A program made the translations under genes and the position numbers. This document shows, one piece after another, positions 1 to 10,600 of a DNA stretch of 64,000 bases; position 1 is the first letter of the stretch; each line of letters opens with the position of its first letter. The stretch covers positions 3,036,929-3,100,928 of the forward strand of contig NC_135225.1 in the NCBI RefSeq assembly GCF_052324685.1. The letters are read 5' to 3'. Below the pieces are notes generated by a model. That model saw nothing but the letters and a program-made list of their open reading frames with translations. It ran no database searches and was not told the DNA's origin. Source of the stretch: Brachyhypopomus gauderio. Lineage: Eukaryota > Chordata > Actinopteri > Gymnotiformes > Hypopomidae.

Positions 1-906
1 TTTTATTTTTTATTTAGAGCATCTTAAACGGGATCCCTTTCTCATTCAGGACTTTTTTCCTCTTCAAAGTAAAAACCTAAAACACTCAGATAAATGAATA
101 CATACGGTAGGTTGGCTTTATTCAGCTTTTATTTATTCACTTACTTATTTTTTATGAAACGTTAGAGAACATTAGCCGTCAGTGCGCATTGCGCATATCG
201 AACTGTCAGACACTAAAATGTCAAAAATATTTAAAATAAAATATGCCTGCCTGAAAATATAAAAACATTGACACACAACAGCAAAAAATATAAGGAAAGG
301 TTCAAGTAACGGGGTTTAAAAGCAAACAACAAAAAATGTTTATAGGCTACTTGCCAAGACGCACCGTGACGAGACGAGATGAGATGACACGACCGAAACG
401 ACAAACCGCTGAACTGTTTTTTTTTTTTTCGCCTTACGCGTTTTAAATGGTATGCCATGTTGGTTGTTGTCGTGCGAAATGAAAGACGTTGATGACATAA
501 CTTGCACTTTACTTTGTTTGATTCATCTTTATCTTTTTCAAACTTTTGAAGTTTTTTAGTAGCCATTAATCTCGGTAGATGCTGCGTATTCTGTGGCGTG
601 TTCAGCTCCGCTCGTTTGGATTGTGCAACTGCAGGGTGTGATTTATTAATGTGTAGTAAGTAAGATGCCTTTTGTTAATGCGCAAACATCATTTTTAAAT
701 ATTTATTAACAGAAATTAGGATGATTTTATTTGACAAAAGGCTATATATAACGAAAACAAAGACATTTCATGTAACAACTAATGCTTAGCTGCATCCTTG
801 GGCACCACCATGCAGTTAGAATGGTACATTCGACTATGACGTTCATAGTCGACTAGGGGGTATAGTCGACTATAGTCGAATCAGCGACTATTGCAGGTCA
901 CCCCTA
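1..906 (-). mobile_element. hAT-type transposon, 5' part, cut by the left edge
   Basis: The right end reads, on the minus strand, TAGGGGTGACCTGC, a typical hAT terminus, followed by palindromic TAGTCGAC-type repeats at about 838-890. A BED-finger exon (438-566) lies inside in minus orientation, as expected for the start of a hAT transposase. The other end is outside the window, so the target-site duplication cannot be tested; its right copy would be CCTTTTAA at 907-914. The 1-437 stretch is AT-rich and I see no transposase body in it. It is either an intron of the transposase or an internal deletion. Confidence 0.65.
438..566 (-). pseudogene. BED zinc-finger exon of hAT transposase (first coding exon)
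   Basis: This 43-codon open exon starts with ATG at 566 and ends at a good splice donor (CGC|GTAAGG) at 438/437. The protein is lysine-rich and holds a Cys-x2-Cys pair (CKLC), an aromatic-rich middle and MAYHLKR. That is the front of a BED-type zinc finger (Cx2C...Hx3-5H), with the last His expected in the next exon. BED fingers bind DNA at the N terminus of hAT transposases and of domesticated ZBED proteins. No following exon is visible before the window edge. I read it as a transposon relic rather than a host gene, although a domesticated ZBED gene continuing leftwards cannot be excluded. Confidence 0.55.
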
Positions 907-2367
907 CCTTTTAACACACTTTTACACACCTTTACACTTAACACACTACTAACACACACATTACAGTACACTCTGCGCCATAGAGAAACTCTCCCATGCC
1001 GGGAGGCACAGTAACCATCAAAACGAAACCACTGCTTGCCAAAAGGGACTGGATTCCTATAAAAAATATCCTGGTTTCCAAGTGACTCCCACCTCTTCTT
1101 GAACTCCTTCCTAACATAAAATTGCCGACGGTAATGTCAAAGTAATGACATGTTCCACGTTCTCTAAATAGTTAGCACAACAAAACTACTGTCCATACAG
1201 CAAAATAAAATATTAGCCTAGCGCACTGCCACAATGAGACAAAAGAAATTGTAGCTTGTGTGTGTATTATCTTATTTCATGTCTAATCAGCACCAAGGAC
1301 CCTGAGCACGGGCACCAAGACCCTCTAACAGCCCAGCAGGCGTGTGCACGCCACAGTAGAACTTGTCCCTGCACTTAACTGGCAAGAATCTGCATGACAA
1401 CACACACATGCACACACACACTAATGTCCGGTGTTCCTTAGAACCTATTCATTGTTTTCCTGGAATAGCTGGGGTGTGGGGTGACTGGGGGGGGGGGGGG
1501 GGGGGGGTAACAGGGGTGATTGTTGTGTGCTGAGAGGAGTCGAACGTTGGCTCGCCTGCTCGGTTTGCTCTGCAGAGTTAATGCTTAATGAAAGTGGACT
1601 TGAACCGGCCGGCTTGGGGATGATCGTGGTGTCGGGTCACCCCTCACGCTTGCAACCGCTTCTGCAACCTCGCACTCCACGGGGATTGTTCCCGAGATGT
1701 TCACACTCACGGCGAGCCCGCAACACTCTCGCCAGCCCTAGCACCCCTCTAACAGTGCTGCCGTCACGGCCAGACGTTACAGGCAACAGGCTCCCGTGAC
1801 CTTTGCCTTGACAAGGGGCACAACTCAGGCTGCACGCCGACAAGCTTCCTACACTCCACGAGATCAGAACCACCAGATCTGTAGAACATGTGTGGCCAGC
1901 ACGCACACAAAATCACTAAAGAGGAGCTCCAGAGGCAAAAGAAATCAGCTCCTTTGTCCTTTTTGTCAAAGCTCAGATGCACCAGACAGTCAGAGTGAAA
2001 AACAACTCCATGTTGACTCCATTAGTGTGGAGAGGAGAGCTCGCCACGGTCTGCCAACACACACCAGCTAGGCTCACACTCTCCAGGATGCGAGGTGAAA
2101 ACGGCCACAGGAAACGAACACAAATCCAGCACACGCAGCGATTCACAACCAGCTAAATTTATCTGTGCAACGACTAGAGTGTGCTTAGAGCTGACCGTAA
2201 CGCGATACGGACTTGACACACTTTACCGCACACCTCCTCACTGGTGCGGAAGTGCGGTGTTCACTGAAGCACTATTCTTAGTCCAGGGGAGGTCAGTGGC
2301 TCACCTCCAGTTTAGCCAAAGCAAGGCAGAAAGATAACAGAGGTCACGAGAGATCGATCTGAACACT
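907..2367. other. non-coding stretch (tmem150a intron or downstream region)
   Basis: I see no exon, RNA gene or clear mobile element here. It holds a 21-base G run at 1487-1507 and short CA runs near 950 and 1405-1430. Several ORFs of 60-90 codons cross 1527-2340 on both strands, but they lack family motifs and are probably chance ORFs. Confidence 0.5.
1487..1507. repeat. 21-base G homopolymer
   Basis: An uninterrupted run. Similar runs occur at 2443-2467 (25 G), 23258-23279 (22 C) and 42235-42251 (17 G), the first two of these inside transposons. Confidence 0.9.
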
Positions 2368-3315
2368 CTATAGACCAGGCGTACTCAACTAAATTTGTCC
2401 GCGGTCCAATTTTGGCAGATACCTGTGACCTGAGGTCCGGATGGGGGGGGGGGGGGGGGGGGGGGGGTTGTGGTGTTTTGTCCGAAACGATATGTGGTAG
2501 AAACACCCCTCAAAACAGGGGAATGAACATTTACCTGACCAATTTTAATGTTGCTATGTGTTTCAGGTTTGAAAAGTGCTGGAATTTAGGTTAAAGTACT
2601 TTAAAATGCTTGAAATTGTAACTACTTGGTTTCACAACAAATCTGTCTGACTGAATAGTTCTCTTGTATTAGGTTAACAAATACGAGCCTCTTGTAATTC
2701 CAGGACGAAACACGAGAGAACGTGAAGACGTGAAGATTGGGCGTTTTTAAAATAAACAACCATTAAATAATGTGATAAAAAGCGAATTATTTCGAGTATA
2801 TGTATAAATATTTAACTTAACATGCTGGGAAATATTATATGTATAAATATAAATATATGTATAAATATTTAATGTTTAACATGCTGGGAAATATTGAAAT
2901 GGACCTTGAAAGTGACGTACAAGTGCTTGAATTCCACCTTATAAAGGTGTATGAACCCTGAAAACGTGACTTTGTTCATTGCGCTGAAGCGCGGCGCGCG
3001 CGAAGTTACAAAATTCGAGAGGTGCACGACCTCGCGAACCGACAGCGCGCGTTATTTTCGCCGCGCGGACCCTCGCGCCGCTCGCGAAGCGTCAACCAGG
3101 CTTGTAGCCCGGGGGGTGGCGAACGTAAGTTGTTGAGCGGGGGTGGCAAACGTAACACTCGTGACGGAGTGTTTTTTCAATAGCCCTGAAATAAATGTTA
3201 CGGTTTTGTTTTGGTCCGTATCCAGTTAATCAGGAATGAGATTGGGTCCGGACAGGACTGCGTTCGGGTCCGGATCCGGACCGCGGTCCGCCAGTTGAGT
3301 ACCCCTGCTATAGAC
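2368..3315. mobile_element. non-autonomous hAT element with 8-bp TSD
   Basis: The element spans 2376-3307. Its ends are inverted: CAGGCGTACTCAACT on the left, and CAGGGGTACTCAACT as the reverse complement of the right end. It is flanked on both sides by the same 8 bases, CTATAGAC (2368-2375 and 3308-3315), as hAT insertions produce. Next to both termini lie matching CCGCGG-containing blocks. Inside are a 25-G run (2443-2467), an AT-rich part with a duplicated TGCTGGGAAATATT segment (2823 and 2883), and a GC-rich part (2985-3120). The GC-rich part shares the motif GGGGTGGCGAACGTAAGTTG with repeats near 23250 and 38780. No transposase ORF is present. Confidence 0.85.
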
Positions 3316-5388
3316 CAACAAGAGTTGGTGTTTGTATGTGTGGGCACGTTTCCTAGAGCCGAATTCTTCTCCCCAGAAGGCAGCTCATGGCCACACATCT
3401 TTAGTGTTTGCCCATGCGGTGCACACCACTCCTGGGAGGGTGAACGACTCGACCCCGGGCACATCGGGCGGCTGAACGAGAGGTCGAGTAAACAGAGGCG
3501 GTGAACGACCCGGAGAGCAGGACCAGGGATGAGGGAGATGTTCCTGCCGCAGGTTCACGCCTCCATCAGCCTGGGCTCATGTCATCCACCTTAATAGCAG
3601 CCACTGAAATTAGGCCACGTGTGAGTGTTCGAGGTGCACATGAGCAGCTCCCCGTGACATCAGCTGAGCAGCAGACGTCACGTCACTGTCGGCCCCCCCA
3701 GTGCCTTTCGAATGACGGCATGCTGTCAAGCTGTTTGCTGTAAACACATTTGGCTGTTACAGGAGCTGTTGAAATTGTGCTGAGTGTTAACACCGATGTT
3801 GGGAACTGTGTTAGTCACCCCATGAATGTGTTAACTGCCAACCTAATGACAGGGCATAAAAACAAGAGCAATATGTTTGCACAAAGGGCCCAGATTACCT
3901 TTCACCTGCAGGACAAAACCAGAGTTCCCAAATTCAGGAATTCAGGGTGGATTTAAAAGTGAAAGTACTCCGTAGAGAAATCAAAACGTTAGCGTGGAAT
4001 GCGGTCCCAGCTGCTCAGGGGCTGATGGGAAGGGGGAGGAGCCGGGATCGGCACGGTGATGACAGGCGTTACAGCACTGACTACTGCTCTTCAGAGCCAG
4101 TCCCTCTCCATTGGTGTGTCCTGCTGGTGTTGTTGTGTTCAGCTCTGCCTTAGACTCTTTAGGGAGATGCGCCTCAAAAAACACACAAGCTGCAGCTATG
4201 GGGTGAGCTAACAGCTCTTGGCAACCCGAATCCACACGAGGAAGGGTGGCATTGACTCTACTGGTATTTACTGGGTCTAGTTATACAAAACCCCTTCCAG
4301 AAGGTCCTCTCGATCCAGTGTAAGCACCTACATTACACTTGCACTGTTTAAACACAGCAGCGGCATACATCATGGGGCAACAGCCCACTCAGATAGCACG
4401 ATAAGGCTAAATGAGGGCCTAAGAACGGGGTCCCTGCGCAGTAAATCCTCATGCTGGGACCCTCAGGCACTGCTGGAAAAAGCACTGTCTTTTCCTCAAC
4501 AAACCAGTTAGTCTGAGCTGCCGGGACCAGTCTCTCGGCTCACGAGACGTGGAGCACTACCAGCCACCAGCCGAGAGCAGAGGACCAAGAGCCCACATCA
4601 GAGTTTACCAGAAACACCAAACAAAAGGCCTTTTTGCTCAGAGACTCCACTATGCCTGCAGCAGAAGGCACACTTGTTGTGACAGGCACGTTCTGGGTAT
4701 TTTGCGGAGTGTTTTCTTTGCCGAAGTCCGATTGGCTGTTGTCAGAAACGTCTCTACGTGCCAACAGACTGTCGCGTCAATCTTAATAAGACAAACCTCC
4801 TGAGCCAACGCGCATTAAAGGCTGGGTGCTAAAATGTCACATTTATGTTAGCGGCTAAGGGCAGACCTCACCAGTACATATTGCCGATATGGAATTTGGT
4901 CCACTAATGTTTTGATAATGAAGTATTTGTTTTTGTGTTTTGAACTTGCTTTTCGATGACTTGTCACTGTCTGTGTGATGTGGTCCCTGCTGAATTTCAT
5001 GATTCATCTCCAGCTCTCTGCAGCCTGTCTGCTAAACTCAGTCTGCGATACATGGTGACCACATAGGTCACCGGTTTTCTGATGTCACAATGCAGATGGC
5101 ATGGAAACAGCTCCATCTCAGAGTAAAAGAAAAAAAAAAGAAGCATATCTCCCCGCCCACCTTCCCACACACTGCTCCGCCCTCACACACTGCTCCGCCC
5201 CCACACAATATCTCAGCTGCTACTCCCCTGTAAACGCAACAATAAATGTCCATGCAACTGTACACTTCATCAGTGTATGTGGTCTGTTATGGACTATTAT
5301 TAGATTACAACCTAAACGAAAACAAACTCTTCTTCCCAGTGTTGGCGTGACTTGTGTATGACGTACAGCACAGTAAACACACACTTAC
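3316..5388. other. non-coding stretch left of tmem150a exon 4
   Basis: This should be tmem150a intron 4, because no exon continuing the protein (the LRYGQ-type segment of the family) could be found between here and position 1. No RNA gene or transposon is recognised. ORFs at 3211-4803 have no conserved motif. Confidence 0.5.
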
Positions 5389-5464
5389 CCATGAAGGAGC
5401 CTGTACTGCAGATAAGACTAAAGAAGCAGCTCTCTGGAGGCAGTGTGCCACATTTACTGCAAAG

Positions 5465-5502
<38 letters not shown>

Positions 5503-5665
5503 CGGTTAAATGTGGAATGCTTGTTCTGAAAGCCCAGACAGAGGGCTGTCCCTGGATCAGCTCTTTTTTCGACTCGTTGCCACACTGGGAGAATAACATA
5601 ACGGTATTTCAAAAATGCTCCATGATCATCAACCTGAAGGAGTTAAAATGTGTATGCACACTCCC

Positions 5666-5705
<40 letters not shown>

Positions 5706-6512
5706 CACACACTCACACACTCACACACTCACTCACGATGCAGCTGAACAGACCAGACCCTCCTTGGGCTGGTGGGAGGGGCCACTAGAGCTGAGTGACA
5801 GGAGTGGGAGGGGCAGATCGGAGACTCGAGGACCCCAAGACGCCGATGAATCGTCACCCAGCCATCAGAGCGTATGATGTGCACTAAAGCAGCAGCAGGA
5901 CCTGACCCAGTTACTCCGACCGCCCCCAGCGCGGTGGTCCGACTACAGCACTCTGCAATAATGCGTGTTCACCAAAGACAGACGCCCCCTGGGAATTACT
6001 GAGGGAGTCACATTACTACCTCCCCCTCCCCGTCATATACCTGGCTGCTCACTCTTACCCAGGCAATGGAATTACAACACGACAAAGCTGCCAAATCTGA
6101 TTAATAACAGCTAGGCCAATAGCACTGCATCTAATCTGGCACCTGTATCCTTAATCCAACTTAAACTCAATCTCGTCGAGGGGCAAAACGCATCTCAATC
6201 GTCAGAAAGAACACTGACGAAAATGCTCTAGAAATCTGCACACAAAACACGTTTGAGCATAATGGTCACATTTCCTTTTCATGAGCTTCTTTTTTGCAGG
6301 TAGCCTCTCTTTTGTATTTCTTTATGTAGCCCTACTCAGCTGCTGGTAATACACGCACTTGTGAGAGAAGTGTGTGTATGATAAAGGTCTCCTGTAGTGT
6401 CCAGTTTGAACACGCTTTAGTCTCACAGGGTGTCTGGCCTTTCACCCACTAAACTACACCTCTGTGCCAGGAAGAGAAGAGTACAGGAAAGAAATGTAAC
6501 ATTCCCCTCCCC

Positions 6513-6545
<33 letters not shown>

Positions 6546-6636
6546 ACCCACCCACCCTCACGAACACATGCCCTCACCCACACACAGACCCACGCCCACA
6601 GACCCTCAACCAATACACACAAACCCACACCCACAG

Positions 6637-6681
<45 letters not shown>

Positions 6682-6685
6682 CCCT

Positions 6686-6725
<40 letters not shown>

Positions 6726-7104
6726 CACGAACACATGCCCTCACCCAAACACAGACCCACACTCACACCCACAGACCCACACAAACACCACAGAGGCAGC
6801 ATCCGCACAGATCGAGAATACCCACAGACATCCAAGAATAACACATGCACATAAACACTACTTATGAAACTCCATACGCTACACTGCTTTGATGGAACAG
6901 AAAAATTAGCTTATGGGAAAAGACGGCACACATCCCATAATATGCACAGCAATATTTACATTCTGCCTTTGCTTTTCCATCTTCTAACTGTTTAAAAGAG
7001 GCAACTAAGCAAGCAACACACACTTCCCCCAAAGTCCAACTTTGTTTCCTGGCAAAATCAGGGGAATTCCTTCATTGGAGAGGCATGCACAAGCGCATCC
7101 CGCA

Positions 7105-7167
<63 letters not shown>

Positions 7168-7454
7168 ACTCTCCGTCATTCCTGTTACAAAAGGTGATTG
7201 TATAAAAATGAAGATTATGAAGAAAAAGAAATGAGCGTGGTGAAGAAACACAGGAGCTCAGAGGCAGACATGCGGTGATGAGGTCAGAGGTCAGCAGGGG
7301 CCAGACGGGATCACACACTCAGCAGGCAGAGGATGGACCCGTTAGGCTCACGGCCTGTTCATGAGTCTAAACCCCAACTAGTCATATAGGGAAATACTGA
7401 ACTTACACTCCACTCAACAGTGTGTAACACAGAGTACAAGGAACATTCTGGTGA

Positions 7455-7540
<86 letters not shown>

Positions 7541-7549
7541 GAGTGAGAC

Positions 7550-7586
<37 letters not shown>

Positions 7587-7626
7587 GACAGACAGAGGAG
7601 AGTGAGACACAGACAGACAGACAGAC

Positions 7627-7659
<33 letters not shown>

Positions 7660-10600
7660 GAGTGAGACAGAGACAGACAGACAGACAGAGAGAGTATGGA
7701 GGGTTTCACAGACCTGATGAGAGGGACATTGTCTAGTGTGCAGCACAGAGTTGGTCCTCTCTGCATGGACAAGTCCTCCTCACATGACTGATTATACATC
7801 CTGAAACAAACAGATGAATGCTGAAGACTGAAACTGCATCAAACTAGTAACGGGGTCACCTGACCTCCAACCTTAAACATCACTCACACACATGAGACAG
7901 GTCTAAGCACTTTATACACTATGGGACTATCTGTTTGTAAACACACAGAACTGCATTCCAGCCCCTGGTGAAATAAATAATGTTTAGATTTTTTTTTTTT
8001 ATCCGAAAACACAGTGATAATTAATTAATAAAACAAAGTAAAAAAAATAAGTAGTTACAAACTGCATCCAAATGTATTAAAAACAAACAATTGTGACTTG
8101 TATGGACTAATTCCTCACCGTAAACACCAAGAGGAGTTTGTGTTTTGGGACAAACTTGACTGTGTAATGCAGGTTCCTGGAAAAGTGCCATTTATCTCAA
8201 ACCCTCATCTAGGCCGATGTGGAACGTCTCGTTGGAGCAGAGCCCAGGACTACGCATGCACTCAAAATGAACCCGTCGCACAAAGTGTTTCCACAATCGA
8301 GAGCACTGACCTCCACAGTGAACCGTTTTACCAAGATTCACACGTCATATTTAGACGTGCCAACGTGACCCTCAGCGCCTCCACACTGCTAACGTGACCC
8401 TCAGCGCCTCCACACTGCTAACGTGACCTTCAGCACCTCCACACTGCTAACGTGACCCCCAGCAACTCCACACTGCTAACGTGACCCTCAGCGCCTCCAC
8501 ACTGCTAACGTGACCCTCAGCGCCTCCACACTGCTAATGTGACTTGTTAACGTGACCCTCAGGTCTCAACATCATCAAAGCACCATCAAATAAATTTTGA
8601 TTTACCAAAAGCTCTTACTTTCTGACATTTATAGAACTTTAGATAAACTGGAGGTTTAAATTAATCAATGGCTAACCGGCTGATTAGGAATACATCTGAC
8701 ATTCTTTCACCCTTTCTTAGAAGAACTAACTAATTATAAACTGTACTGCATGAAGTCAAGGGTTCTAATTCAGGGTAACTATTTCAAACAGGGATTATGT
8801 AAGTCATACTTCGGTTTAAAGCATGTAAACCATTATCTAATCAAGACCAGAACATGTGGGTCCCGCATGAAATGTTTATATAAACATATATAACTTGTAT
8901 TGTTATTATTGTACAATATGAACGGTATGGATGGCAAGAGGAAATCCGTTTTTCGATTTGTCTTAAAATGTAATGTATAATGTCTGCCCTAATGCAAAAA
9001 CCATGCTTCTGGAGTAGGTGACCGAACGCATGTTGATCTGAGACACCGTCCTACTGAGCGGACGTGTTGCTGCAGACAGACATCAGAAACTGCACAATTA
9101 AATGTAAAGAAATAAAAGCTGAAAATCTTACCAGTTATCCACAGGACACACATGCTGGTTGTAGAGGGCCATGGCGTACCTAAGAGACATGACGGAGAAT
9201 TCACTACGCCGTGACGCTACTGACCGAGGGCTTTGAAAGAGTGTGGTTATAAAAGAACAAATTGATTTTAACCCTCAGAATCTAACAAATTTCCAGAATA
9301 AGTGAACAAACTCGTAACAACAAACGGAAAGAAAATTGAATGTTTTGAGGCTAAATATATTGCTTGAAAAAAAAATTGCTCCTAGTTGCATACTAGCAAA
9401 ACAGTTCAATATTCAGACCAATATTCCTGAAAACTAATCTCATTACAGCAGTGACAGTTTTCACCAATCTGCTTCCCTGCTTTTCCTTACATGAATGAAA
9501 GAAATTACATGAATGAAAGAGCAGAGAACTCTGGGAAACGGAGTCAAATGGCCAGCTGATTTGGAGTTTCCTGAAGCACTTCAGTCCTCTCTCAAGCTAA
9601 TGTAACAAGATCAAAGAGCATCCAGCCAGAGAGACACTGACCCTCACAGCCTGTCCGTGAACAGAGGGGCACCAGGTCCCTCTGTGAACACACACCACCC
9701 GAACATCTACATTCTCATTTTCACGAGACTGGCAGAGAAATGTCACAAAGGAAGCCCTGCGGATAAAGGGGCCCTGCAGGGTTTAGAGGATCACACAGCG
9801 AACATCTCCCTCACCACACCACTCCCCTGCTGGCTCTGGTGTCCGCCACCCAGCCTACTCAACGTGCGTCCGTCCGGTGTAACTGCATCTGACAGCGTGC
9901 AGGGTCAGCACCAGGCTAAACACCAATTAGGGCCGTTTCCATCTCTCCCTGCATCTTTGTGCGTGTGCGTGTGCGTGTGCGTGTGTGCGCGTGTGCCTGC
10001 GCATGTATGTATGTACACAGTGGGGTGCATCTCTACAGTCTGGTCCCAAGCTCAGCATCACACTGAGTGAAATTACATTTGGGAAACAAACATTCTGCCA
10101 TCTGCCTCGGCTAGTGTTGTGAATAATAAGAAAGGCCGTTACCAGGTCACCCTCAAGACTAGCGGGACAGGAGGCGGGCAGGGCGCAGAAGTCAGGACAG
10201 AAAATTAAAGCAATTACTCTTGGACATGCTCCAAATCACCTGAGGTTATGGAACAAAAATGAGAATTTCAAATATAAAATTTCAACTCTGAATATTACAA
10301 TTAATATTGCACAACAAGGCCAAGCAGATTAGACTGGAGTACGTAAGGTTTCTGAGTATCATTTTAAAACACTAGACGTTGACAGACCAAAATGGCGCGA
10401 GTTTTCATGAGGAAAACACGGTGAGCTGTGAGCCCGGCCCTCATCCAGAACACAGCAGAGACACCCGCACAGCGAGCCCATGTTTAGGAACCAGGAGTGT
10501 CATGGTGTAGCTGTGGAGGTGCAAGCAGGCCGGGGTGACCCATACGGGCCCAGTCTGAGGCCCCATCTCACCCCACCATCCTGCTCCAGAGTGGCCCGTC

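Noticed and set aside
3316-5388. The fifth exon of tmem150a
   Set aside because: I searched the minus strand for the expected LRYGQ and GNFQ-type segments and found none, so the exon should lie beyond the left edge.
5469-7166. A CRISPR-like array from regularly repeated CA blocks
   Set aside because: The blocks are microsatellites without unique spacers, in a vertebrate intron.
5352-7799. Several ORFs rich in TH, CV or SL repeats
   Set aside because: They are translations of (CA)n and (GA)n microsatellites. The only coding pieces here are the small tmem150a exons at 5389-5456 and 7714-7800.
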